From Pseudomonadota bacterium (lineage in GTDB: Bacteria; Desulfobacterota; Desulfovibrionia; Desulfovibrionales; Desulfovibrionaceae), in the NCBI GenBank assembly GCA_018816865.1, contig JAHIUW010000025.1, forward strand, positions 1-64,000: a stretch of 64,000 nt of DNA, given 5' to 3'. Below are positions 25,356-33,816 of this stretch, one piece after another. A program made the translations under genes and the position numbers. The notes beneath the pieces were generated by a model. The model saw only the letters and a list, made by a program, of their open reading frames with translations. It made no database searches and was not told the DNA's origin. Position 1 is the stretch's first letter. The number at the start of each line of letters is the position of its first letter.

Positions 25356-26722
25356 TACTGGATGTCGTAGGACTTGAGCTTGCGATACAAATAGGACCGT
25401 TCCAGGCCGATGGCCTCGGCCAGGCGGGTGATGTTGCCGTCGCACTCTTCAAGCTTGCGGCGTAGGAATTCGGACTCGAATTCCTGGCGAGCGGCCTTAA
25501 AATCCATGGCACCAGAGGGGAAATGCCCCACAACGCCAATCTCGCCCGTTTTCAAGGAACGGGTAATTTCGTCGGGCAGGTCCTCAGGGCCAACCTCGTC
25601 GCCGCCATGCATGATCAGCATCCGCTCCACGAAGTTCTTGAGTTCACGCACGTTGCCTGGCCAAGCATAACGCGTCAGGGCAATCAGGGCATCCTCAGAG
25701 AAGCGCAACGGCTTGAAGCCATGCATCCGGGTCAAACGCCCCACGAATTCCTCAATGAGCAGCGTGATGTCCTCGGCACGCTCGCGTAGTGGCGGCACCA
25801 TCAGTGGAAAGACCTTGAGCCGGTAGTAAAGGTCCTCGCGAAAGCGCCCCTCCTTGATCTCCTCCAACAGGTCCTTGTTGGTGGCGGCAATGACCCGCAC
25901 GTCCACGGACTGGGTGCGGCGTCCACCCACACGCTCGAATTTCTGCTCCTGGAGGATGCGCAGGATCTTGGCCTGGGTCTTCAGGCTCATGTCCCCGATC
26001 TCGTCCAGGAACAACGTGCCCTTGTCCGCCAATTCAAATTTTCCGGCCTGGGCCGAGTCCGCGCCCGTGAACGCCCCCTTTTCATGCCCGAACAGTTCGC
26101 TCTCGATGAGCTCCTCCGGGATGGCGGCGCAGTTCACGGCCACCAGCGAACGGCCAGCCCGTTTGCTGCCGTCGTGGATCATTCGGGCCACAATCTCCTT
26201 GCCCGTACCGTTCTCGCCGGCGATGAGCACCCAGGCGTCCGTGGGAGCCACGCGCTCGATCTGGGCGCAGAGCGAGGCCACACCCTTGGAGCGGCCGGTC
26301 AGCTCGTGCACCTCGTTGGAGGACAGCCTCTGGCGCAGGGCGATATTTTCGCGCCGGATGGAATTGAACTCCAAGGCCTTGTGCACACAGACGATGACCT
26401 TTTCCAGGGACAAAGGCTTCTCGATGAAGTCAAAGGCCCCTTTCTTGATGGCGTTGACGGCGGTTTCGATATTGCCATGACCGGAGATCATGATCACCGG
26501 CGGAGGGGCCACGCCCCCGCGGATGCGGGTCAGGACCTCCAGGCCGTCCATGCCCGTGAGCCAGATATCCAGGAGCAGCAGATCCGGGAGACGGTCTTCC
26601 AGATAGGCCAGCGCGGCCTCTCCGCTCTCCGCCTCGTCGACCTCGAACCCCTCGTCCTCCAGGATGCCCCGCAGGGACAGACGGATGTCCTTTTCGTCGT
26701 CCACCACCAGAATCTGTGCCAT
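25355..26722 (-). CDS. ntrX: NtrX-like sigma-54-dependent response regulator
   Basis: This 455 residue regulator has a receiver domain (acidic pocket VVDDE, phospho-acceptor Asp52, Lys102), a sigma-54 AAA domain with Walker A GENGTGKE (169-176) and the GAFTGA loop (216-221), and a C-terminal Fis-type helix-turn-helix. I start at MAQILVVDDE; a longer reading adds 26 residues of no sense. The histidine kinase encoded 3 kb upstream on the same strand is the likely partner. Targets are sigma-54 promoters not identifiable here. Its last 52 codons are duplicated 1.2 kb to the left. Confidence 0.92.
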   Translation of the reverse strand: MAQILVVDDEKDIRLSLRGILEDEGFEVDEAESGEAALAYLEDRLPDLLLLDIWLTGMDGLEVLTRIRGGVAPPPVIMISGHGNIETAVNAIKKGAFDFIEKPLSLEKVIVCVHKALEFNSIRRENIALRQRLSSNEVHELTGRSKGVASLCAQIERVAPTDAWVLIAGENGTGKEIVARMIHDGSKRAGRSLVAVNCAAIPEELIESELFGHEKGAFTGADSAQAGKFELADKGTLFLDEIGDMSLKTQAKILRILQEQKFERVGGRRTQSVDVRVIAATNKDLLEEIKEGRFREDLYYRLKVFPLMVPPLRERAEDITLLIEEFVGRLTRMHGFKPLRFSEDALIALTRYAWPGNVRELKNFVERMLIMHGGDEVGPEDLPDEITRSLKTGEIGVVGHFPSGAMDFKAARQEFESEFLRRKLEECDGNITRLAEAIGLERSYLYRKLKSYDIQ

Positions 26723-26832
26723 AACGTCGTCACTCCTCTGAATACAGGCCCAGGCTGGGCCCTCCCCCTTTCCATAAACGCAAAGGCCCGGCAGGAGCAA
26801 GGCCCCCCGAGCGCTTTATCCTTTCAGGAAAC

Positions 26833-28200
26833 TTAGACGAAAACGAATTCGCCCTCGGCGAACAAGGACAGACAGGCATCGACCACCTGCGGATCATAAC
26901 GCAGATTCCTTCCCGCGCGGATCTCCTCCAAGGCACGTTCCAGGCCTAAGGCCGGGCGGTAAGGCCGGTGCGAACTCATGGCCTCGACCACATCTGCCAC
27001 GCAGATGATCCGGGCTTCCGGTAGAATTTGCGCCCCGGACAAACCTCGGGGATAGCCCGTGCCGTCCAGCCGTTCATGGTGCTGCAGCACGATGTCCGCG
27101 ACGGGCCAGGGAAAGGGCACCCCGGACAGAATATCGTAAGCCACCTGGGAATGGGTGCGCATCAGCCCCATCTCCATCTCCGTCAGCCGGGCTGGTTTTG
27201 AGAGTATCTCGGCCGGGATATAGATCTTCCCCAGGTCGTGCAGCAGGCCGGTGACCCGGATAGCGTCCAGTTGGTCCCCTTCCAAGCCCAAATGCCGGGC
27301 AATGGCCACGGCCAATTGCGCCACACGCTGCTGGTGTCCGGCCGTATAGGGGTCACGCTTCTCGGAGGTCACCACCAGGGCCTGCACCGTGGCCTCCACG
27401 GTCTGGCGCAGCTTGCTCACGATGTGTTTCAACTCGCGAACGGTCTCCTTGCGGCCGCTGATATCCCGAAATGCCAGGGCCGCCCCCATGATCCCGCCAC
27501 CCTCCTCCTGCACCGTGCGGCAAGAGACTTCCACGGGAATCCTGCTACCGTTGCCCACGTCCAGGAACAGGTCGTCGGAGCGCGCGGACGAGTTGCCGGA
27601 CAGGGCCAGTGCCACGGGATCGACCTTTTCCCCTTGGCCATCGCAAAAGCTCAGCAGGTTCTCCAGGTGCATGCCTTTGAGCTCCTGCTGCGAAATCGAA
27701 GTCATGCTGGCGGTCGCTGCGTTGGCGTAGGTCACAATCCCCGAAGGATCAGTGGAAATGATGGCCTCGCCCACGCTGTCCAGAGTGGTCTGCATCCACA
27801 TCCGGTCCTCGCGTCGCAGACGTTCCATGCAATGCCGGTAGCTGGCCATTTCGATTGTCGTGTGCAGTTCGCGATCCTGAAAAGGCTTGATGATATACCC
27901 GAAGGGCTGGGTGACCTTGACCCGTTGCAGGGTGGCCTCATCTGCATAGGCCGTGAGATAGATGACGGGCAGATCCATCTTGGCCTGGATTTCAGCTGCG
28001 GCCTGCACCCCGTCCATCTTCCCGGCCAGCAGGATATCCATCAGCACGAGGTCGGGGAGCAATTCAGCCGCCAGGCGCACGGCGTCCTCGCCGGTCTTGG
28101 CCTGCCCCACGATCTCATAGCCCAGCTTGGACAGCCGGTGGCTGATGTCCATGGCGACGATGGTTTCGTCTTCAACAACCAGGATCCTCTTGCAGGACAT
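26833..28200 (-). CDS. response regulator with PAS and HD-GYP domains
   Basis: This 455 residue protein has a receiver domain with Asp55, a PAS domain at about 130-245 (SVGEAIISTDPSGIVTYANA), and an HD-GYP cyclic-di-GMP phosphodiesterase domain at about 275-440. The HD-GYP active site is intact (LLHDLGK at 319-325, HHERLDGTGYP at 374-384). It should hydrolyse c-di-GMP when phosphorylated. It lies between the NtrX-like and NtrY-like genes on the same strand, which suggests shared input from the same kinase. Confidence 0.93.
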   Translation of the reverse strand: MSCKRILVVEDETIVAMDISHRLSKLGYEIVGQAKTGEDAVRLAAELLPDLVLMDILLAGKMDGVQAAAEIQAKMDLPVIYLTAYADEATLQRVKVTQPFGYIIKPFQDRELHTTIEMASYRHCMERLRREDRMWMQTTLDSVGEAIISTDPSGIVTYANAATASMTSISQQELKGMHLENLLSFCDGQGEKVDPVALALSGNSSARSDDLFLDVGNGSRIPVEVSCRTVQEEGGGIMGAALAFRDISGRKETVRELKHIVSKLRQTVEATVQALVVTSEKRDPYTAGHQQRVAQLAVAIARHLGLEGDQLDAIRVTGLLHDLGKIYIPAEILSKPARLTEMEMGLMRTHSQVAYDILSGVPFPWPVADIVLQHHERLDGTGYPRGLSGAQILPEARIICVADVVEAMSSHRPYRPALGLERALEEIRAGRNLRYDPQVVDACLSLFAEGEFVFV

Positions 28201-28230
28201 GCATGCCCCTCCGTCTGAACACCTGAAGAA

Positions 28231-29178
28231 CTATTTGATCACAGGTCTGCGGATGGATTTGACCAATGCGGATTCAAGCTCCATGACCCGAAAACCATAG
28301 CCTTCGTCCAGCAGTCGAACCGGAACGGCCCGCTGACTGGCGAGCACGGTTTCATCCGCCATTTCACGGCCCAGCATCAGGCGCAGAACGGCCGAAGGCA
28401 CCGGCAGCCACGAAGGCCGCCCCAGGCAACGCCCAAGGGTCTTGCAGAACTGCCGCATAGTCACCGGCATGGGAGCAGAAAGATTGTACGCCCCGCTGGC
28501 CTTGCCGTTCTCCAACAGCCAGACAATGGCCCTCACCATGTCCGAAAGGTGGATCCATGATAGCCATTGGTCGCCGTCACCCAACGGGCCACCCGCGAAC
28601 CACCTGAATGGCGGCAGGAACTTGGCCAGCATCCCACCAGGACCGATGACAAGGCCGGTGCGGATCACCACCCGCCGCAGGCCAGTGGCTTCCACAGGGG
28701 TTCCGGCTGTCTCCCAGGCCGCACAGACCTGGGCCAAAAATCCTGTGCCCAGGGGGCTGGCCTCGTCCAGAATCCTGTCCTGCCTTGAGGCCTGGGATCC
28801 GTAGTAACCCACCGCCGACCCCTGGATAATCACCGCAGGGGGCCTGGACGCGGCCATAGCGGCATTGTTCACGGCCGTGGCGGCATGGACCCGGCTCTCA
28901 AGAATACGTTTCTTCTTGTCGGCATCCCAACGCCCATCGGCGAGTCCCTCACCGACGAGGTTGACCACAGCGCACTCTTCCTGAGTGTTGTCCAGTAGAC
29001 GGACCAGCACAGCGGCATCGCGCCCATCCCAGGCCACGCAGTCCACGCGGGGTCCAAACAGGGCCCGGGCCGATTCGGGCGAACGGCTCGGGACGGCGAC
29101 GCTGTGGCCTGACTCCATCAGTTCTGCCACAAGCGCTCTGCCAATAAAACCCGTCCCGCCGGTGACGACGATATACAT
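28231..29178 (-). CDS. TIGR01777-family NAD(P)-dependent epimerase/SDR protein (YfcH-like)
   Basis: This 315 residue protein has an N-terminal Rossmann motif VVTGGTGFIGRALVAELM and the family segments VNLVGEGLADGRW, VRTGLVIGPGGMLAKFLPPF and AYNLSAPMPVTMRQFC. The C-terminus matches the extended-SDR domain DUF1731 (ESALVKSIRRPVI). Substrate is unknown for the family. It ends 30 bases before the HD-GYP regulator and is probably part of the same transcript unit, with no evident functional tie to signalling. Confidence 0.9.
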   Translation of the reverse strand: MYIVVTGGTGFIGRALVAELMESGHSVAVPSRSPESARALFGPRVDCVAWDGRDAAVLVRLLDNTQEECAVVNLVGEGLADGRWDADKKKRILESRVHAATAVNNAAMAASRPPAVIIQGSAVGYYGSQASRQDRILDEASPLGTGFLAQVCAAWETAGTPVEATGLRRVVIRTGLVIGPGGMLAKFLPPFRWFAGGPLGDGDQWLSWIHLSDMVRAIVWLLENGKASGAYNLSAPMPVTMRQFCKTLGRCLGRPSWLPVPSAVLRLMLGREMADETVLASQRAVPVRLLDEGYGFRVMELESALVKSIRRPVIK

Positions 29179-29276
29179 GAAGGTCCCTCGCTCGAATCAC
29201 ACACACTTTGAGACTCACTAGTTTACCGCAAGGGGCAAAGAAGGGAAAGGGAGGAAAAAAGAAAAGGGAGGAAAGC

Positions 29277-31478
29277 TCAGGAGACAGGTAATTCAATGAC
29301 CACGGTCGTTCCCCTTTCGGAGCCGGGCACGGCACGGACATAACCGTGATGATCGCTGACAATGGATTTGACGATGGTCAGACCAAGGCCTGTACCACCC
29401 TTCTTGCGCGAGAAATAGGGTTCGAACAGTCGGGAGCGCTCCTCCTGGGTCAGGCCGGGGCCGTTGTCATGGACCTCCATCCGAACCCAACCGGTCACGG
29501 CGTCGTGAGAGACCTTGACCTGCACAGCGGCGACCTCCTGCCCGACCAGGGCCTCGGCAGCGTTGGTCAGCACGTTGATCAGCACACGGCGAATGCTGTC
29601 GCGGTCCATACGGATCTGGGGAAGGGGGGAGTTGAACGTCAGGCTCCAGGCGATATTGCTATGGCTGTGCTCGAACATGCCAACCACCTCTTCGATGAGC
29701 GGGGCGGGAGAGTCCAGGCGCAGCTCCACCTCGGGCAGCTTGGCAAAGGCCGAAAACTCCTTGACCATCTCCTGCATGTTCTCCACCTGGCGCACGATGA
29801 GGTCCGTGCACTGACCCAGGACCGGGTCGTTGACCTGGGAGGCAAACCTGCGTTCCAGACGCTGGGCCGAAAGCTTGATGGGGGTCAGGGGATTCTTGAT
29901 CTCGTGAGCGATGCGCCGGGCTACCTCGCGCCAGGCTGCCACGCGCTGCATCTTTTCCAACTCCGTGATGTCCTCGAACACGGCCACCAGCCCGGCGGGC
30001 TTACCGTCTGCGGAGTTCAGGGTCACGCAGTTGACGAGCAGCTTCAAGTCGCGGCTGCCCAGGTTCAGATCCAGCTGGCGCTGCCACTGGGAGAAGGGGC
30101 TCTCCATCAGCTGTTCAAACACCTCGCGCAGCATCCCCAGGTATTCGCCCTGGAGCAGATCCAGCGGTTTGCGGCCCAGGATGGCGTTGCCGTCCAGGCT
30201 CAACATGGATTCGGCGGCCTTGTTCACGGTGCTGATGCGCCCCTGGCTGTCCAGGGAGATGACGCCTGCGGTGATGTTGTCCAGCAAGGCCTCGATATAA
30301 CGACCCCACTGCTCCAGCTCGCGATTCTGACGATTCAGCTGCAGATTGGCCTTGGTCAGTCGGGCACGGCCCTGCTGCAGATCCTCGGCCATCTGGTTGA
30401 AACTCTGCACCAGAAAACCCAGCTCGTCGCTGGAGGTGTCCTCCAGACGCACGGACAGGTCTCCGCGCGCCACCCGCTGAGTGCCCTCGGCCAAGGCCAT
30501 CACCGGAGCTGACAATTCCTTGGCCAAGCGGATCCCAAACCAGATGGCCCCCATGACAATGAGCAGGGTGACCACGGCCAGCAAAACATACAGGGCCATC
30601 TTCCACTGATGCTTCATGGTCCGGATCTGCTTGTACTCACTGATGCCTTTGACAATCTGGTCCAGCTTGTACAACAGACCATGGCCGATGCTTTCGCCAA
30701 GCAGGATATAGCCGGTTTTGCCATCGTCCACGGGCATCAGCCCGATGACCATGTCGGCCCCGGGTCCCGGACGGATGGTGGACCAGAACTCGGGACGCTC
30801 CTTCTGGCTCTCCCAGTTGATGGCCCCCTTGATTTCCGGCCAAAGGCCCTCCCACAGTTCATCGGAGTCCCAATTCAGCTTGGTGCCATCCGGGCGCACC
30901 ACACCGACCACGCCAAGATCGTACTCCCGGCGTTTCTCCTTGAGGAAGGTCTCCATGGCCTTGCCTCCCCAGGCAAACTGCCGCTGAACGATGCGCTCCA
31001 CCATGTGCCCGGCGCGCCGTTCCAGACGCTCCTGAGATGAGGTATAGAACGCCTGCCCCACCTTCAGGGCCTGTTCCAGAGAGTCCTCGACCTGTGTCTT
31101 GAACCAGAAATCCACGGAGGTTTGGACGAACATCGCACCCAGGGCAAACATCAGCACAGTGGGCACGATGGACAGGGTCAGAAAGGCCATGACGAGGCGC
31201 GAACGCAGGCGTGAGCCAAGGACGTTGCGCCGCCGTTCCAGGAACAACTTGACCATGTTGCGCAGCACCACGAACAGCACCACGAACAGCAGGATCACAT
31301 TAATATTGAAGAGACCCAGAAAAACCAAAGAACTGATCTCGCCGAAGTATTTCAGCTCGACACCGGTCAGAATGACAACCACCAGCAAAAGCCCCATGGC
31401 CAGGAGCAACTCACGCTGGCGACGCTTGCGCTCGCGAGTCTTGTCCACGCTGACCGGGATGGATTCCGCGGGGTCCAT
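29277..31478 (-). CDS. ntrY: NtrY-like sensor histidine kinase
   Basis: This 733 residue membrane kinase has three N-terminal hydrophobic helices, a periplasmic section, a fourth helix near residues 285-305, HAMP, PAS (LLDNITAGVISLDSQGRIS), HisKA with REVARRIAHEIKNPLTPIK and an HATPase with DNGPGLTQEE and GGTGLGLTIVKS. The architecture is that of NtrY. AGGTGAG sits four bases before the ATG I chose; a GTG nine bases upstream abuts the preceding stop. The DUF4390 gene upstream and the NtrX-like gene downstream match the conserved DUF4390-NtrY-NtrX order of many Proteobacteria, here with two genes inserted between kinase and regulator. Confidence 0.93.
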   Translation of the reverse strand: MDPAESIPVSVDKTRERKRRQRELLLAMGLLLVVVILTGVELKYFGEISSLVFLGLFNINVILLFVVLFVVLRNMVKLFLERRRNVLGSRLRSRLVMAFLTLSIVPTVLMFALGAMFVQTSVDFWFKTQVEDSLEQALKVGQAFYTSSQERLERRAGHMVERIVQRQFAWGGKAMETFLKEKRREYDLGVVGVVRPDGTKLNWDSDELWEGLWPEIKGAINWESQKERPEFWSTIRPGPGADMVIGLMPVDDGKTGYILLGESIGHGLLYKLDQIVKGISEYKQIRTMKHQWKMALYVLLAVVTLLIVMGAIWFGIRLAKELSAPVMALAEGTQRVARGDLSVRLEDTSSDELGFLVQSFNQMAEDLQQGRARLTKANLQLNRQNRELEQWGRYIEALLDNITAGVISLDSQGRISTVNKAAESMLSLDGNAILGRKPLDLLQGEYLGMLREVFEQLMESPFSQWQRQLDLNLGSRDLKLLVNCVTLNSADGKPAGLVAVFEDITELEKMQRVAAWREVARRIAHEIKNPLTPIKLSAQRLERRFASQVNDPVLGQCTDLIVRQVENMQEMVKEFSAFAKLPEVELRLDSPAPLIEEVVGMFEHSHSNIAWSLTFNSPLPQIRMDRDSIRRVLINVLTNAAEALVGQEVAAVQVKVSHDAVTGWVRMEVHDNGPGLTQEERSRLFEPYFSRKKGGTGLGLTIVKSIVSDHHGYVRAVPGSERGTTVVIELPVS

Positions 31479-31487
31479 GACACTCAC

Positions 31488-32126
31488 CTAATAGGTAAAA
31501 TCAAGCTGGTAACTGGCCGGAGGATAGACATCGAACGACCAAAAGAAGACCACATAGCGCAACCAGACCGGAACATCCGACCGGTCCAGGGAGATTTCAA
31601 TTTTCAACTGATAGTCGTTCCCCGGAGCCAGGGCCGTCCAAGGACCAAGGTCCAGGGCCAGACTGCCCCAAGAGGCCTCGAGCAACGCGCCGAGGTCCTT
31701 TCCGCGTCGCGGTTTACTCTCCCCGGGCAATTGCAGTCGATATTCGTCGGCCAGCACGTCCTTGGTCACCGTGCTGTTCAATTCGGCGCCCACAAGCTGC
31801 TTGTCCAGCCACATTCGCCCCTTGCGCGAGACCGTGGCCTGACAGCCCAGGATCACGGTCGTGCCCGCATCCAATTCCTCACGCAACTCATCCAATCCTG
31901 ACAACCGGATGCCAAAGCGCACACCGAGGTTGCCGTCCTGGTTATCCAGGATCAGGCTGCCCAGCTCAAGTTCGCCCGCCAGACAAGGGGCGCAGACAAA
32001 CACCACGCCCAGGATCACGGCACACAGCAAGACGCCCAACGCCCACAAGCGCCCCGTCATGGATGGAATATGGAAAAAGCCAGTGCGCTGCACGGATAAC
32101 GACTCGTTTGATTGTCCCGGTTTCAT
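31488..32126 (-). CDS. DUF4390 domain protein, exported
   Basis: This 212 residue protein has a signal or membrane segment (LWALGVLLCAVILGVVFVC) and a beta-rich extracytoplasmic domain ending PVWLRYVVFFWSFDVYPPAS, typical of DUF4390. Such genes usually precede ntrY, which suggests a role in kinase input, although none is proven. A start at the internal MTGRLWALG (residue 23) would give a cleaner signal peptide. Its stop is directly followed by the NtrY start region, so the two are cotranscribed. Confidence 0.85.
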   Translation of the reverse strand: MKPGQSNESLSVQRTGFFHIPSMTGRLWALGVLLCAVILGVVFVCAPCLAGELELGSLILDNQDGNLGVRFGIRLSGLDELREELDAGTTVILGCQATVSRKGRMWLDKQLVGAELNSTVTKDVLADEYRLQLPGESKPRRGKDLGALLEASWGSLALDLGPWTALAPGNDYQLKIEISLDRSDVPVWLRYVVFFWSFDVYPPASYQLDFTY

Positions 32127-32239
32127 TGGGCAAAACTACTACAGCCACTGGGGAGGGTTGCCTCTCCGTACGATTCCTGACAAGTAAACCAAGGCCCGCT
32201 GTTTGACAACCTGCGAACCGTCGCTCAGGCTATTATCCC

Positions 32240-32584
32240 ATGCGAAAAATCTCATTCATCTGGATCGGCAAGCTCAAGAAGGGCTGGTGGCTGGACGCCG
32301 CAGCCCACTACGTGAAGCGGCTCACGCCGCACTATCCCGTCCAGCAGATCGTGCTCAAGGACGCGCCCGGACACCTGCCGCCCGAGGAAAAGAAACTCTG
32401 GGAAGGCAAAAGAATCCTGGAAAAGCTCGGCCCCGGGGATTATCCCATCGTCCTGGACGAGCACGGCAAGACCATGACCTCCCCGCAGTTGTCCAAAATG
32501 CTCATCACCTGGGCCGAAGATCCGGCCACATCGCCCTGCTTCATCGTGGGCGGGGCCTTTGGTGTGGGGGGGCAGAAGAAATGA
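32240..32584 (+). pseudogene. rlmH: rlmH, truncated by prophage insertion
   Basis: The first about 107 residues are normal RlmH, the SPOUT methyltransferase that N3-methylates pseudouridine 1915 of 23S rRNA: FIWIGKLKKGWWLDAAAHY, VLDEHGKTMTSPQLSKML and CFIVGGAFG. Intact RlmH is about 155 residues and continues with GL(S)xx and a C-terminal knot helix; here the frame runs into phage DNA after GGAFG and stops at GVGGQKK. The knot, with the SAM site, is incomplete, so the product should be inactive. The missing 3' part should lie beyond the prophage right end, outside the window. Confidence 0.9.
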
Positions 32585-32740
32585 GAAACGGCTAAGTGCC
32601 TGGTGGCAACAGGAGGAATGTAGGAGAAACGTAGGTGTGGTGCGGGATTGATGGCACCCGCGAAACTTTTTGTAGCCGTTTGGTCAAGATGAGAAAAGCT
32701 CAAGGAACAAGGGGCACTTTTTCAGTTAAGATGAGAAAGT
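32563..32740 (+). other. prophage left-end region with candidate transposase-binding repeats
   Basis: The motif GAGAAACG occurs at 32583-32590 and 32624-32631, and relatives GAGAAAAG at 32691-32698 and GAGAAAGT at 32733-32740. Three copies are preceded by AT (ATGAGAAA). Several direct copies within 180 bases of the end are what transposase end-binding sites look like, but MuA-like specificity here is unknown. The last copy overlaps the loop and arm of a terminator. Confidence 0.5.
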
Positions 32741-32754
32741 GCCCCTTGTTCCTT
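32702..32754 (-). terminator. terminator of the lysogenic (repressor-side) transcript
   Basis: A perfect 19 bp inverted repeat, AAGGAACAAGGGGCACTTT (32702-32720) and its complement (32736-32754), with a 15 base loop, lies directly after the stop of the DUF4875-like gene. On the minus strand it is followed by GAGCTTTTCTC. It should stop leftward transcription before the host DNA. Confidence 0.75.
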
Positions 32755-32755
32755 C

Positions 32756-33325
32756 TCACTGATGCAGAAACGATTTGAGCGAGTAGAGGGGCAAGGAAAC
32801 TTCATCTGCCCGGATCGATAATTGATCAGCAATAAATTTAGAGAGTTGAGGTTCATCTGTTGATCCATCCTTTTGAAAGCGCGACCTATTTTTCCCCCAC
32901 AATTTCAGCGTAGCAAGCTCCAACTCTGTGGGGCTTTCAGTTGTTGCCTCGACATCCCAGGTGTATCCCTGACTTCCAGAATATCCGCCATTATCGGGCG
33001 AGTATTCTGCTTTTGCTGCGACATAACCCAGACCTAATGTTTCAGAGCTGTACTCCATTAGGACAGAAACCATCTTAGCTTGAGTTTGTTTTTGTAAATC
33101 AGCTGCTGCCTTCATTGCCGTGTGTGCTTTTTGTTCAAAGGTTAGGTTATTATTCGCAACTACGATACTAGCTCCGACACGTTTACGACCTGGGAAACTA
33201 AAATCTTCAGTTTGAACAACCTTATATTGGACGGCTTTTGACATTTCTACTGACGGATTACTGTTGCAAGCCGGAAGGCTAATAGAAATTAGAAGACACC
33301 ACATGATACATGCCAACCTAAACAT
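32756..33325 (-). CDS. lipoprotein, DUF4875-like, of the lysogenic region
   Basis: This 189 residue protein has a lipoprotein signal with lipobox LPAC (LLISISLPACNSN), so it is expected to be lipid-anchored in the envelope. The first part, VVQTEDFSFPGRKRVGASIV, resembles the poorly known DUF4875 family. GAGGGGG sits seven bases before the ATG of MFRLACIMW, which decides the start. It is AT-rich and lies at the end of the repressor-side transcript, so it may be expressed in the lysogen. Envelope lipoproteins in this position sometimes block superinfecting phages; that is inference only. Confidence 0.72.
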   Translation of the reverse strand: MFRLACIMWCLLISISLPACNSNPSVEMSKAVQYKVVQTEDFSFPGRKRVGASIVVANNNLTFEQKAHTAMKAAADLQKQTQAKMVSVLMEYSSETLGLGYVAAKAEYSPDNGGYSGSQGYTWDVEATTESPTELELATLKLWGKNRSRFQKDGSTDEPQLSKFIADQLSIRADEVSLPLYSLKSFLHQ

Positions 33326-33372
33326 CAATTTCCCCCTCAGTTTTAAAACAAAATCCACTGAGCCTGGCTATT

Positions 33373-33807
33373 TTAGTCCAGTCCCATCAGAGAGTAATTT
33401 TCACCCTCCAGAACGAGGACATCCCTGCTATCTATGACTTTTCCGGTGTCAGGGTTGAACAGCCTTGAATTGACAACAAATTCAACGCGATTCTTGCTCC
33501 GAGTTATTTGAACGTCTGCGCATTCAGGGTGTTTAGGATTACAAACGTAATGATCGCTGCCTATTGTTAGGCTTATGGAAAAAAGTTTGCTTGGACTTTT
33601 AAGGGTTGCACCGTCGACAATAGCTTCCTTTGCAATTGTGAAGTCATAGCTGTTGTCATTAGATTTTCCGAAAACGATAGGGACCGCAGATTTCCCGTCA
33701 ATCGTAAACTCGAAGTCCCCAACCATTAAAACTTCATGGGCAGAGGCTGGCTGGGCACTTAACATCGCAGCTGCAATAACAGCACAAACAATTATAAAAG
33801 CCTTCAT
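33373..33807 (-). CDS. exported protein of unknown function, lysogenic region
   Basis: This 144 residue protein has a clean Sec signal peptide (FIIVCAVIAAAMLSAQPASA, cleavage after ASA) and a beta-rich mature part with a cysteine pair in YVCNPKHPECADV, probably disulfide-bonded in the periplasm. No family is recognised. It lies between the repressor gene (9 bases after its stop) and the lipoprotein gene on the same strand, so all three are likely one lysogenic operon. It is AT-rich, as phage morons often are. Confidence 0.7.
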   Translation of the reverse strand: MKAFIIVCAVIAAAMLSAQPASAHEVLMVGDFEFTIDGKSAVPIVFGKSNDNSYDFTIAKEAIVDGATLKSPSKLFSISLTIGSDHYVCNPKHPECADVQITRSKNRVEFVVNSRLFNPDTGKVIDSRDVLVLEGENYSLMGLD

Positions 33808-33816
33808 TCCCTCTCC

